A stretch of 34,660 nucleotides of DNA from Treponema sp. (GCA_031275035.1 JAISPH010000148.1:1-34660), one strand, 5' to 3'. Counted from the stretch's first letter, positions 22,282 through 32,533 are shown. Notes: a model not told the origin generated them from the letters alone. A program made the numbers and translations.

Positions 22282-25200
22282 TGGCGGATATATACGAACC
22301 TGCTGAAGAAGCCCTCGAAACCAGGGTACAGGAACAACGTCCCGCGGTCCGTTTTGATCCGGCGCAGGCCCAGCAAAATTTTATCCAACGTCAGGCGGAA
22401 CGGCAGGCAGGCCTTGACCGGTATAAGATAGAGCTGTCCGTCGAGGAATATGACCGGCTTAATACCCTTTACCCAACGATATTCCCGGACGAACAGAGCG
22501 AGGAAGAACACCAGAACAACCAATACCGCCTGGGTACGGCCATGAAGTTAAGCCGGATGTACAATATCCCGATTGAGGATGCCTACGCCAACCTCGACGC
22601 TATCCTGGAAACGGCCTTTACGAAGGAATTACCGCCCCCCACCGCCTGGCGGGCCGTATCGGACGCCTTTGCTATCGCCGGGAATAACGAACGGCTCAAC
22701 ACGATAGGCCTTGAACTGCGAAACCTGCCGAAGGGTTCGGAAGGACGGAACGCGCTCTGGAAAGAAATGCAACAGCTCAGGGAAGAAAACATCTCCCTCA
22801 AAGACCCGCTGCAACGCAGCTTCTTTTTTGAAGGCGCCAAAACGATAGCCGAATCGTCGGTTTTTTCGTTAAAGGGTTCTGTCGCGGGGGGCCTGGGCAG
22901 CGTGATTCATCCGGTTGTGGGCATGATTGCCGGGGCGGCAACGGCCGCCCTGAGTACCGTGGGCCTTGAATACCTGGACCTCCTGGAAAGCGGCGTGGAT
23001 GACGATATTGCCTGGCGGACCGCCATGGTGTCCTCCGGGATACAGGGGGTGCTTGAGGGATTATCCGCGGATATCCCGATTTTCAGGAACAGCGGCGCGG
23101 GGCAGCAGCTTTTTAAAATGCTCCATAACGGCGGTAAGTTCGGCGCCTTTGCCAAGGCCGCGGGCGCCGCGGGTATTAACATGCTCACCGAGGGGCTTAC
23201 CGAAGTCGGTCAGGAAGCGGTAAGTCAACAGGCTGAAAGGATTGCCAAGAAATCCACCGAGGAGCGGGTCCGGGAAATTATCGCCCAGGGGAAAAGCCCG
23301 GAAGACGAGGCCCTGGATAAGGCCGCCTCGGACCTGGCGACGGCCGCCTACGAGGCGTACCTGAAAATTGCCGAAGCAAACCCGGACGCGCTCCTGTCCC
23401 GGGCTTCCCCGGAAGAAAGGCGGGCGGCCCTTTGGGAGTCCTTCCGGGGAGCCATACTGAGCAGCGCCATTACCGGTGTGCCCATAGCGATACGGGATAC
23501 CGTGGTGAATATCGACGAACTCCGCCAGATAGACGCGGTGATGAAGACGGCTCCGGATATGGAGACCGCGAATGAAGTCCTAGAGAAAACCGGGAACAAG
23601 ACCTACGAGAACTTTACGGCGGATACCCGGCAGGAGTTATTCACCGCCCACGCGCAGGAACGGGAGCGGGCGGAAGCGGCGGCGGAGGCGGAATACCGCA
23701 GGACCCGGCTTTACCGCGGGGAGGACCAAAGCGAAGGGCCCGAATACCGGGATCAGGACGGCCGGCTCTATGCCGAGAACATACGGCACACCGAAAGCAG
23801 CGGCGTTACCACGGGAACCTACCAGGCCGGAAACCCCGCCAAGTCCGAGGAAAATACCTACGGGAAGATCACCTATGAGCTTGAGGGAGGCCGAGCGGTT
23901 ATTGACCAAGTACGGATTGCGGGGAATTATGAAACCCTGAAAGGCGAGATACTCCAGGGGTTTGCGAATGACCTGAACCAGGAAGTAAGCTGGGAGGGGG
24001 TTACGTACACTCCGCAGGAAGGGGCGGCCCCAGCCGTTCATATCGGCTGGGATGATGAAGCGCGGAAAACTCCCCAAACAGCCGCCGCGGGGCCTGCTCG
24101 TGCGGATACCGGGGGATTAGAGGACGACACGGTGATGGAGCAGCAATTTCTTGACCGCCTGAAAAAGGCGATGCCGCAACTGACAGACCTCGAATCCCGG
24201 GCAGTCCTGGAACAGTTCCGGATAGGGGCGGATCTGCAAAACCGCTCCTTTGCGGAATATGCCGGCACCTATTTCCAGGAAGGGGTATTTGCCGATACCG
24301 ACGCCAATGAGCTGGCCGCGGGGCAGGGAAAGAGGGGCGGGAAGAAGGGGGCCGCCCGGTTTGACCCGGAAACGGGAAAGGCCCTCCTATCGGGTTCCAC
24401 CTGGGCGGACTTCTCCACGGCTTCCCATGAGTTTGCCCACGCGCTACGGCGGCAGCTGAGCGGGGACTATCTGGCGGAGGCGGAACGGGTATTCGGGGTA
24501 GAAAACGGAAGGTGGACCGAGGATAAGGAAGAAGCCTTTGCCCGGGCGTATGAGCAATACCTGGAGACCGGGAAGGCGCCGACCTCAAAACTGGCGGAGC
24601 TCTTTAAGAAGTTCAAGGAGTTCATGGGCCGTATCTACCGGCTGGTCAAGAACGAGGGGGGGTTAACCCCGGAGCGGCAAGCCTTCTTTGACCGGATATT
24701 CCGGGACGCGGAAGCGAACCGGGAAAGACGGGGGGAGCAGGGGAGAACGCCCTCGGCCGCCGGGTATGACGCGGAGATAAACCGGCGGGTAGACGAACTG
24801 AACCGGGAAGGGAGGGCCCGGGCGGAGGAGCTTGCCCGGGAGCAGGGGGCAAGCGGGGAACCGGTGGAGGAGGTCCTGTTCCAGGCTGACACGGAGCCTG
24901 AGGACGAGGTGCTCAACGACCCGGCCGCCGACTATACCGAGAAGGCCCGGGCGGCGGTGGACAAGGCGGGGAAGGTGTACGCTATAGAACGGCTTGACCC
25001 GACAGACCGGCAGCACGGCCCCACGGCGGTCCTGATTGCGCGGGCCATGAATATTACCGACCCGGTGGAGCGGGAGAAGGTTATCGGGGAAATCCGGGCG
25101 CTCCGGAACCAGTACGCCGGGACTGAGGCGGAATACCAGGCCCCCAACGGGAAGCCTTCCCTGCTGCTTGAAGCTCTGGGGGAGGAGCAGGGAAAACAGG

Positions 25201-28200
25201 CCTGGTATGCGGTACGGACGCCCTCTTTTAAGGAGTGGTTCGGGGACTGGGAACGGGCGGTACGGATAGCCCAACTGGAAAAGAGCCCCAATCTCAAATT
25301 AGACGGAAATGCCTATGAGGGAAAGTATGATATTTCCGGGACACCAAAGGAAAATAAAAAATCCATAGAAGCATACCTGAAAAATCTTAAAGGGATGCGA
25401 AATGACCATATCAATGGGCCTATAGAACTGGGAGGTACCGGGATAGGAAAGATAACATCCTGGGGAATGAATAACCAAACCTATATGAAAACTATTGCCC
25501 ACATCCCGACAATGTTGAAGAACGCTGTCCTTATATCAGAAAATGGCCCAAACCGGGCAAATTCTCATTATCAGAGTTTTAGGCATCTTGTTACCGGAAT
25601 TGAATTGGATGGCGAACCATACACTGTTCATATTGTTTTGGGGGAAAATGCCGGGATTTGGTATTACCAGCACATTCTTAGCAAAATAGAAAAGGGAACC
25701 CTTATTGAAGTCATCCGAGAAACAAACTCGGGCCTTCAGGATTCCCTTTCTGATATAAAAGATACTACACTTCGCGAAATTTTGCAAGCCCCCAATACAT
25801 CAAAAGTTATCGATGCCAACGGGGAGCCCTTGGCGGTATTCCGGGGAGACAAGGCCGGTCTGGACAGATTCTTAAATAAACAGGGGATATACCATGCCGC
25901 TGATGCCGAAATAGCTAAGGGGTATTCTTCCGGCGGAGTATACAAAAACTTCCTGAATATCAAAAATCCTCTGGTTCTGAATTCAGAAAACCGTTTTAAT
26001 AAAATCCGGGATGACATCAATGACATGATATATGACATCCTTGAGCAGGACTGGCCGGAGCTTGAAAACAACCGGCGATTTCAGGATTTGCGGAAGAACT
26101 ATCTTGCCTTTAGGAACGAAGAAGGCAGCACGGTACGGGATTTTTATAATGACTTTTTGCCGGAGGTATCCGAAGAAACCGACCTGGAAGAATTCAAAGA
26201 AATTTTGCTTAAAAGCCTCCACGACACGAATACCTTTAATTGGCGGCAGATCGACTTCCGGGATATAGACATTCTTAATCCATACATTCAGACCCTGGGA
26301 TACGATGGTATTATCCGGCCTTATGACTCCCAGGGACAGTCCGTGGGGAAGGAATATATCACCTTCTCCCCCAGCCAGATAAAATCGGCCACGGATAACG
26401 CCGGAATCTACGGCCGGGAGAACCCCTCTATCCTTTTCCAGGACGAGGCGGCCCTGGCGGCCTTTATCCGCAATGACCCCGAAGTAGTGGACCTGGCCGG
26501 AACCTTTGATTCCTGGGAAGATTTCATGGGGTATTATGAGGTATTTGACGAGAAACAGCCCGCGGATCTCCGGGAAACCGCCGCCCGGGAGGGGTTCTAT
26601 AAAACCCTCTGGGAAGAAGCGAAGCGGCTCGGGGACCGGGAAACCGCCGCGGAGACCGCGGATACGGGGCAAAAGACCGTCGAGGACTTCCTTGACCTGG
26701 TGAACAGTGAGACGGGCCTGCGGGAGATCGTCGAGGGAACCCGGGGTATCCTGGCGGAAGCAGACCATTTCCAGCCGGAGAGCGCCGAGGAGGAACGGCG
26801 GTACAACGCCGAACTCCGGGCGGTCAAGAGCGCCTTTGACCACCAGAACTGGAAAAACGCCCGGATTCAGCTTTCCAAGGATAAGCCGATTTCCCCCGCC
26901 ACGGCCCGGTTCCTCCGGGGACAGGTACGGAACAACCCCCTGCCCTATATGCAGGCCTGGGCGGTTATCAGCGGGGACGATTCCTGGCTGCCCGCGGAAC
27001 AGCGGAGCCGTCTAGACAGCGGGGAAGACTTTGAGGCGGAGACGGATACCTCCCCGGAGGAGCTGCGGCGGATACAACAGGCCCTGGATTATGACGAGGT
27101 GGTTCAAAAAATCGAAGACGAAACCATCCAGATGGTAGATCCCCGGCTTGAAAACTACGAGGAGGAGCTGAAGCGGCGGCAGCAGGAGAGCCGGGAAAAG
27201 ATCGATAAGACCAAAGAGCGGCTCTCGGATTACGCGTGGTGGATAGAACGGGCGGAGATCAATATCCACGGGCAGGAACGGCTCCTCGCCCAGCTTAAGG
27301 CGGACACTACCCCCGAGGGGCTGCGGGCCCATGGCAGGCAGCAGCGAAAGATTAAAGCGCTTCAGAACCAACTCCTCAACCTGCGGAAGGAATACGCCCG
27401 GTTTTTTCAATCGGTGAAGGCGGCGGACAAGGCAAACTTCAAAGACTTTACCACCCTGGTACGGATGCAAGCCAAAACCGAACAGTCCCTTGAGGCCATC
27501 CGGGACCTCAGGCAGATACGGAAACGGGAGATCCGGGCGCTGACACGGAAGCCTGACCTCAACACGGTTCATATTGACGAGGCGTATCTTATCCAGTGGA
27601 TACAATCCCATTTTGACAAGCTCTATGAGGCGATCCCCAAGTTTATCGGAAAGAAGGCGAAGAACCTCCAGCAGCTTTTTTCCGACTTTACCACCCAAGA
27701 GGAGTACCGGGCCGAGTTACGGAGAAAGCTCTCTCCCGCATCCTACCGCCGGATTGAAGAGGGGGTCTACAAAGACCCCGCGACCCGGGAGGTCAGGCCC
27801 TACAGCGAGCTTACCCGGGCCCAGCGGCATACCCTCTACCGGCTCCTTCTGGAAAACGAAAAGCTCTTTAAGGACGTGGGGCTTGACGATATGGAGGCGC
27901 CCAAACAATTCAGCCCCGCGGAATCGGAGCGGATCCGCAAAGACCTGGAAGACCGGCTGCCGCCCCATATCATCCGGAAACTGGAAACCCGCGTGCCCCT
28001 GGACCAGTGGCAGATGGCGGACGTGGAGACCCTGGCGGGGATCATGGGGGACATCCGGAAGGAAGGGCGGGAGCATTACAAGGCCCGGCGGGACGCCCGG
28101 GAGAAGGTTATCAGCGACTACCGGCAGCAGTTTACGGAGATGACCGGAAAATTACTGCGGCCCCAAGACCTGGCCCGGCTCCCCGGGGCGGAGACCGAGG

Positions 28201-30221
28201 AGGCTGAGAAGAAACGGGCGGCGCCCTGGAACCTGATCTATGGGGGGATCAACGCCCGGCGGATGATCCGGATGATGATTGACGGGGGTAAGGACGGCCT
28301 GGGATACGACGTGATAATCGGCGGCGAGGACCGGGCCTTTAACGAGCAAACCCGGCATGAACTGCGGCGCCGGAAAGTGGTGGAAGAACGGCTTGAGGCC
28401 GCGGGGATAAAACTCAAGGAACTGTGGAGCAATACCTTTTCCGTTGACCCGGGAGAGGCCGCCAAAATAAGCCGCTCCCTGGACGAGATGCTGTTCTACC
28501 GCCGGGCGGCCCCGACCCTGAACGAACGGGCCTACTCCGCGGTGGTATTCGGGAACTTTACAACGGTCAACGAACGGGCGGCTCTGGAGACGGCCTACCG
28601 CGAGGGGCGGATGGTGGATGCCCTGGCGATTCAGAATAAAAGCGAAAAACGGTACAAGGACGCCATGGAGCAGCTGGATGCGTTTTTGGCGAAGCCGGAA
28701 AATGCAAAGTTCCGCCAGGTGGAAACCATTATCGGGGAAGATTACGACGGCAACTACGACCGGCTCAAGGAATTCGCGGCCCGGGAATTCAACTTTGACA
28801 TGGGAAGCGAGGCGTTCTATATTCCCCTCTCCCGGCTTGAGGCAACCGGGGACCTGATGGAACAGGAAACCATCCGGGACGTTTTCTCCTCCGCCGGGGT
28901 GGTACAGAGTCTTGCCAAGGGCTTTACCTTAAGCCGGGTAGATATACCGCCCTGGGGCCAGATGCCGGTGAAGGCGGGGCTCTATAAAACCTGGGACCAG
29001 ATGGTTACGAAGCAGGAACACCTTATGGCGTATGCCGGCTACCTGCGGGAGATGCGGCAGATTTTCCAGGGCCGGGGGAGCGAAGTCCTGATGAGCAACA
29101 TCCAGCGGCGGTTTACCCTGGCGGGGAAGGATTACCTTACCCACTATATCAGCGAGCTTGCCAACCCCAATCCCCAGCGGGACTATACCAACCTGGACAC
29201 GATAACCCGGCTTATGCGGGGACATTACCCGGCGGCGGTTTTGGCGTTCCGGCTCTCCAGCATCATCAAACAGGCGATTACGAGCCCGCCGCCGTTCCTG
29301 CAGTTTGTTTCCGCGGCGCAGTACGCGGGGGCGGCGGCGCGGTGCCTCTCGGAGGAAACCCGGAAGATGATCCGGGAGAAATCCGCCTACATGGCCAGCC
29401 GGGTTATTGACCCGGCCAATGAGTTTATCAGACAGATGGAATTGAGCAGCCTCATGGGGAAAAGCGGGAAGGTCCAGGCGGCCCTTACCAAGGCGGAAAG
29501 TATCGGCATGAAGGGGCTGGAATGGATAGACAGCGTATGCGTCATGCCCGGGTGGCTCGCGGCATACGACCAGAAACGGGCGGAACTCAACCGGCAGGAA
29601 GGGACGGACCCGACTACCATCGAGGCGGAGGCGGTGAAGTACGCGGACCAGGTGGTCCGGGACACCCAGCCCTCAAGCCGGCAGGTTGACCTGGCGCCGA
29701 TTTTTAAACACCAGAAAAATCCCTTTATGCAGATGTTCCTGCAATTCCAGGTACCCCAGAGCGTGATCATGCAGAACCTTTTCGTGGACGCGCCCAATAA
29801 CTTTAAGCAGGGCCGGGCCGGGGCGGCGCTCACCACCTTCGCGCTCTACGGCCTGACCGCCGCGGTGGTGGGGATCCTGGAAGAAGATGAGGATGAGGAA
29901 AAGCTCAACCCGAAATACCGGGGGATTGACGCGGCCGTGGGGTATCTGGAAAGCATCCCCATCGCGGGAGGATACGCTTCCTACACGGTGGAACATTTCC
30001 TGCGGACCGGGAAGGTAAAACTCTCGCAATTTAAGCCCTTCCCGGTGCTGGACGAGGCGTTCAGGGCCGGGGCCGCGGTAACCCAGGAGCAGTGGGACCA
30101 GGCGTTCAGCCGCTCCCTGCGGGCGTTGGGGTACTACAGCGGGCTCCCGGTGGGGCTGTGGGGGGAGATTGACAAGGCGATAAAGGATGGGGACTGGACG
30201 GTTTTACTGGGGTGGAAGTGA
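22281..30221 (+). CDS. Giant polyvalent ejected protein (gp16-position), 2646 aa
   Basis: ATG 22281 shares a base with the preceding stop. In order I see: residues ~194-240 Gly/Ala-rich hydrophobic (membrane-type); ~280-320 amphipathic; H-E-F-A-H at 716-720, a zinc-peptidase signature; ~974-990 A-W-Y-A-V-R-T-P-S-F-K-E-W-F-G-D-W-E, the marker of phage polyvalent proteins near BECR-type RNase domains; ~1000-1170 an LPD3/BECR-like region; ~1175-1390 D-A-N-G-E-P-L-A-V-F-R-G-D through Q-I-K-S-A-T-D-N, an ADP-ribosyltransferase-like polyvalent domain; ~1590-1700 coiled coil; ~2270-2646 an LPD38-like end with a hydrophobic helix ~2514-2534. Such proteins are carried in the head and injected with DNA. 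Domain names are by pattern, unverified. Confidence 0.85.
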   Translation: MADIYEPAEEALETRVQEQRPAVRFDPAQAQQNFIQRQAERQAGLDRYKIELSVEEYDRLNTLYPTIFPDEQSEEEHQNNQYRLGTAMKLSRMYNIPIEDAYANLDAILETAFTKELPPPTAWRAVSDAFAIAGNNERLNTIGLELRNLPKGSEGRNALWKEMQQLREENISLKDPLQRSFFFEGAKTIAESSVFSLKGSVAGGLGSVIHPVVGMIAGAATAALSTVGLEYLDLLESGVDDDIAWRTAMVSSGIQGVLEGLSADIPIFRNSGAGQQLFKMLHNGGKFGAFAKAAGAAGINMLTEGLTEVGQEAVSQQAERIAKKSTEERVREIIAQGKSPEDEALDKAASDLATAAYEAYLKIAEANPDALLSRASPEERRAALWESFRGAILSSAITGVPIAIRDTVVNIDELRQIDAVMKTAPDMETANEVLEKTGNKTYENFTADTRQELFTAHAQERERAEAAAEAEYRRTRLYRGEDQSEGPEYRDQDGRLYAENIRHTESSGVTTGTYQAGNPAKSEENTYGKITYELEGGRAVIDQVRIAGNYETLKGEILQGFANDLNQEVSWEGVTYTPQEGAAPAVHIGWDDEARKTPQTAAAGPARADTGGLEDDTVMEQQFLDRLKKAMPQLTDLESRAVLEQFRIGADLQNRSFAEYAGTYFQEGVFADTDANELAAGQGKRGGKKGAARFDPETGKALLSGSTWADFSTASHEFAHALRRQLSGDYLAEAERVFGVENGRWTEDKEEAFARAYEQYLETGKAPTSKLAELFKKFKEFMGRIYRLVKNEGGLTPERQAFFDRIFRDAEANRERRGEQGRTPSAAGYDAEINRRVDELNREGRARAEELAREQGASGEPVEEVLFQADTEPEDEVLNDPAADYTEKARAAVDKAGKVYAIERLDPTDRQHGPTAVLIARAMNITDPVEREKVIGEIRALRNQYAGTEAEYQAPNGKPSLLLEALGEEQGKQAWYAVRTPSFKEWFGDWERAVRIAQLEKSPNLKLDGNAYEGKYDISGTPKENKKSIEAYLKNLKGMRNDHINGPIELGGTGIGKITSWGMNNQTYMKTIAHIPTMLKNAVLISENGPNRANSHYQSFRHLVTGIELDGEPYTVHIVLGENAGIWYYQHILSKIEKGTLIEVIRETNSGLQDSLSDIKDTTLREILQAPNTSKVIDANGEPLAVFRGDKAGLDRFLNKQGIYHAADAEIAKGYSSGGVYKNFLNIKNPLVLNSENRFNKIRDDINDMIYDILEQDWPELENNRRFQDLRKNYLAFRNEEGSTVRDFYNDFLPEVSEETDLEEFKEILLKSLHDTNTFNWRQIDFRDIDILNPYIQTLGYDGIIRPYDSQGQSVGKEYITFSPSQIKSATDNAGIYGRENPSILFQDEAALAAFIRNDPEVVDLAGTFDSWEDFMGYYEVFDEKQPADLRETAAREGFYKTLWEEAKRLGDRETAAETADTGQKTVEDFLDLVNSETGLREIVEGTRGILAEADHFQPESAEEERRYNAELRAVKSAFDHQNWKNARIQLSKDKPISPATARFLRGQVRNNPLPYMQAWAVISGDDSWLPAEQRSRLDSGEDFEAETDTSPEELRRIQQALDYDEVVQKIEDETIQMVDPRLENYEEELKRRQQESREKIDKTKERLSDYAWWIERAEINIHGQERLLAQLKADTTPEGLRAHGRQQRKIKALQNQLLNLRKEYARFFQSVKAADKANFKDFTTLVRMQAKTEQSLEAIRDLRQIRKREIRALTRKPDLNTVHIDEAYLIQWIQSHFDKLYEAIPKFIGKKAKNLQQLFSDFTTQEEYRAELRRKLSPASYRRIEEGVYKDPATREVRPYSELTRAQRHTLYRLLLENEKLFKDVGLDDMEAPKQFSPAESERIRKDLEDRLPPHIIRKLETRVPLDQWQMADVETLAGIMGDIRKEGREHYKARRDAREKVISDYRQQFTEMTGKLLRPQDLARLPGAETEEAEKKRAAPWNLIYGGINARRMIRMMIDGGKDGLGYDVIIGGEDRAFNEQTRHELRRRKVVEERLEAAGIKLKELWSNTFSVDPGEAAKISRSLDEMLFYRRAAPTLNERAYSAVVFGNFTTVNERAALETAYREGRMVDALAIQNKSEKRYKDAMEQLDAFLAKPENAKFRQVETIIGEDYDGNYDRLKEFAAREFNFDMGSEAFYIPLSRLEATGDLMEQETIRDVFSSAGVVQSLAKGFTLSRVDIPPWGQMPVKAGLYKTWDQMVTKQEHLMAYAGYLREMRQIFQGRGSEVLMSNIQRRFTLAGKDYLTHYISELANPNPQRDYTNLDTITRLMRGHYPAAVLAFRLSSIIKQAITSPPPFLQFVSAAQYAGAAARCLSEETRKMIREKSAYMASRVIDPANEFIRQMELSSLMGKSGKVQAALTKAESIGMKGLEWIDSVCVMPGWLAAYDQKRAELNRQEGTDPTTIEAEAVKYADQVVRDTQPSSRQVDLAPIFKHQKNPFMQMFLQFQVPQSVIMQNLFVDAPNNFKQGRAGAALTTFALYGLTAAVVGILEEDEDEEKLNPKYRGIDAAVGYLESIPIAGGYASYTVEHFLRTGKVKLSQFKPFPVLDEAFRAGAAVTQEQWDQAFSRSLRALGYYSGLPVGLWGEIDKAIKDGDWTVLLGWK

Positions 30222-30242
30222 ATTGGCGCTGAATCAAAATGG

Positions 30243-30728
30243 CTACGAATCATCCAAGATACTATAGTGTTTAGGGTTGGATGGGGGAGAAGTCCCATCG
30301 GGATACTGTTCATGGCATTTTGGGCAATAGTAAAGCGTCCATGCGCCTTGTTGGTTAATGACTTTTAATGGTATTCGTTCGTAGGGACTGCCGTAACAGG
30401 CGGCGCAATAGGGATTGCCGTCTGAATCATAATAAATACCGTCTTTGAGACGGAGGGGGTTAATCGTGGATTCGTCCAAATATTTTTTAAGGTTTTGTAT
30501 TTCGGCCTTAGCCGCCTTGAGTTCTTTTCTTATTCCTTTGCTTTTTGTACGGGCAACAATGATAGAAACAATGACGGTAAGCACCGAACCGATTAGGCCG
30601 TCGGAACTGTTACTCAGTATACTCGCTAGTTCAGCACTCATTACCGTTGTAGTCACCCTCTCCATATGTATCGGCCGGATGCTCACGGGAAATGATAGCG
30701 ATGAGTAATTTTCGCGGAAAAAAGGCAT
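30243..30728 (-). CDS. Membrane protein with coiled coil and C-terminal zinc ribbon, 161 aa
   Basis: Minus strand, start at 30728 with AGGAGA about 8 bases upstream. Residues ~45-60 (LIGSVLTVIVSIIVAR) form one membrane helix, ~62-86 (KELKAAKAEIQNLKKYLDES) a coiled coil, and the C-terminus has two Cys pairs, C-A-A-C (108, 111) and C-P-K-C (135, 138), with Y-Y-D-S-D-G-N-P-Y before the first. This layout recurs in small mobile-element proteins of unknown function. It lies 49 bases downstream of the PIF1-like gene and is probably co-transcribed. The stretch is AT-rich against its surroundings. It converges with the giant gene (21-base gap, no terminator seen). Confidence 0.75.
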   Translation of the reverse strand: MPFFRENYSSLSFPVSIRPIHMERVTTTVMSAELASILSNSSDGLIGSVLTVIVSIIVARTKSKGIRKELKAAKAEIQNLKKYLDESTINPLRLKDGIYYDSDGNPYCAACYGSPYERIPLKVINQQGAWTLYYCPKCHEQYPDGTSPPSNPKHYSILDDS

Positions 30729-30777
30729 TGAGAAAATCTCCTGATGAAAATATACGTTATCCTAAGATGGCATCCTC

Positions 30778-32304
30778 TTAAAAAAGAATATCCTCAGGTG
30801 GTTGTATCTTTTTCATAAAACCGACGACCTTGGGATCAAGAATAATGTCTTTATATTCAACCGGCCTTCTAAGCGTTATTCCCTCCAGTGAGGTACACCG
30901 GCTGAGGGCGACATAGGTCTGTCCATGGGCAAAGGCCCCGTTTCCCAAATCAATCGCCACCCGGTCAAAGGTCTGTCCCTGGCTCTTATGTATGGTCACC
31001 GCCCATGCGGCCTTGAGGGGATATTGGGTAAACGTACCTATTACCTTGGCCTCGATTTTCTTGGTCTCTTGATTATATTCATATTCTACGGATTCCCAGG
31101 TTTCTTTTTTTATGGGATAGGTAATTCCTTTTATCTCTACATGGATGTTCTCTTCACTTAAATTCTTTACAATTCCCAAACTTCCATTAAACCAAAAATG
31201 TGAGGGACTATTCTTAAGCATCATTATCTGCGCCCCAGCCTTTAAAATAAGGTTTCTCTCTGTGGGAAATAGTTCTGTATCGTATTTTCCGTCAATAACC
31301 GCCTCGTAAATATAAGGTTTGGAAGGGAGATTGTTCATGTTCTTCTCATTGATAATGCCAGCGATTGCATTGGTAGTACAAATAGTTAGCACCACTTCAT
31401 TTGATACATTGTCATCATAAGGTTTATATTGCCGGTTCAATACCTCAAGATCTGCGCGCTTAAAGTTTTGTTGCCTGAAAGCATTTAAAAGATCTATAAA
31501 GCGGCGGTCTTTCTGCCTAAAGATATACGTTAATTCAATATTCTCAAATTGCAGGGAATTAAAAGCCTTTGAATTAAAAAAATAGACTCCCCCATATTGC
31601 GTTTCAAAATGCTGTTTGAGAGGAATCTTGATTTCTCTATCCCCAGACTCTACATTTTTTACTGTTTCTTTACTGCCCACCACGGGAGGGAGTTGGTACA
31701 AGTCCCCGATAAATATCATCTGCACTCCGCCAAAAGGAGCGGGATTTTTCCGGTTAATTCGAAGCGAAGCATCTATTCCATCAACTATATCCGCTCTGGC
31801 CATTGATATTTCGTCTATAACGATGGTATCCAGCTTTTCAAAAATCTCTTGCCGCATATAATTCGGCTTTATATTGGCAATCTCAATAAAATGATGGGGA
31901 AATTTAAAGAATGAATGAATCGTTGTTCCCTGGACATTCAATGCGGCGACACCCGTTGGGGCTAAATAGACAACGTTCTTTTTACTGTTTATACGAAAAT
32001 AAGTGACTAACGTCGATTTTCCGGTCCCGGCCCTTCCGCTTATAAATAGACATTTTTTGGTATTTTCCATTAGACCATAAGCATCTTTGAATTCATCTGT
32101 GAGAACAAAACCATCAGGAAGTGAATGTCCTGGCGGTAGTATCTTCTCCTTCCCGGGTATCTCCGGCGGCGATGTCTCTTGTTCCGTTGGTCTGTCTTGT
32201 GTATTAGACCCATAGGACCTTGTATCATCCTTCTTTTTCAAAGAGAGAATGATTCCAAAGATAAGTACCCAAAAAAGAATAAGGATAGATATTAATATTG
32301 TCAT
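30778..32304 (-). CDS. Membrane-anchored PIF1-like SF1B helicase, 508 aa
   Basis: Minus strand. Residue numbers from the start at 32304: one N-terminal membrane helix (4-22, ISILILFWVLIFGIILSL) followed by KKKDD; Walker A G-R-A-G-T-G-K-S-T (Lys96); L-A-P-T-G-V-A-A-L-N motif Ia; Walker B I-V-I-D-E-I-S-M (Asp164); G-D-L-Y-Q-L-P-P (200-207); V-T-I-H-K-S-Q-G-Q-T-F-D (from ~436); Y-V-A-L-S-R-C (464). These are the PIF1 set for a 5'-3' DNA helicase. The frame is open back to 32535 (585 aa), but the extra 77 residues cross an inverted repeat and look non-coding; neither start has a clear ribosome site. A membrane-tethered PIF1 is unusual and suggests action at the envelope, for example on incoming DNA. 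Confidence 0.85.
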   Translation of the reverse strand: MTILISILILFWVLIFGIILSLKKKDDTRSYGSNTQDRPTEQETSPPEIPGKEKILPPGHSLPDGFVLTDEFKDAYGLMENTKKCLFISGRAGTGKSTLVTYFRINSKKNVVYLAPTGVAALNVQGTTIHSFFKFPHHFIEIANIKPNYMRQEIFEKLDTIVIDEISMARADIVDGIDASLRINRKNPAPFGGVQMIFIGDLYQLPPVVGSKETVKNVESGDREIKIPLKQHFETQYGGVYFFNSKAFNSLQFENIELTYIFRQKDRRFIDLLNAFRQQNFKRADLEVLNRQYKPYDDNVSNEVVLTICTTNAIAGIINEKNMNNLPSKPYIYEAVIDGKYDTELFPTERNLILKAGAQIMMLKNSPSHFWFNGSLGIVKNLSEENIHVEIKGITYPIKKETWESVEYEYNQETKKIEAKVIGTFTQYPLKAAWAVTIHKSQGQTFDRVAIDLGNGAFAHGQTYVALSRCTSLEGITLRRPVEYKDIILDPKVVGFMKKIQPPEDILF

Positions 32305-32533
32305 ATAAAATAATCGGCAAAATTCTTCACGTACATAACTATCCTTAAATCTGGCGAGTATAACAACACTGCGGCTTCCCTCCCAATTGGAGGGGAGCCG
32401 TATACGATGAAGAAGTACGGGAATCTGCCTCCTTAAAAAGCCGAAAAAGACCGGATTTTCAAAAAAATTCACCAAATTATTAATAAACCGGAACCAACGG
32501 GGTATGATGGATGCCGTATAGAGGAGGGAGCTC
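32305..32533. promoter_or_regulatory. Divergent intergenic stretch with hairpin
   Basis: If the helicase starts at 32304, this region separates it from the tail-fibre gene. It holds an inverted repeat 32372-32383/32389-32400 (12 bases, one mismatch, loop CAATT) and a TATGAT at 32503-32508 that could be a -10 box for the tail fibre, with a poor -35. Nothing else is evident. Confidence 0.4.
32372..32400. repeat. Inverted repeat (hairpin) between helicase and fibre genes
   Basis: CGGCTTCCCTCC pairs with GGAGGGGAGCCG around CAATT; the one mismatch is a wobble pair in RNA. No T run follows on either strand, so it is not a classic terminator. It could be a protein-binding site or the scar of the island's insertion. 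Confidence 0.6.

Noticed and set aside
30222..30242. Terminator between the giant gene and the converging zinc-ribbon gene
   Set aside because: The 21-base gap has no stem with a T run.
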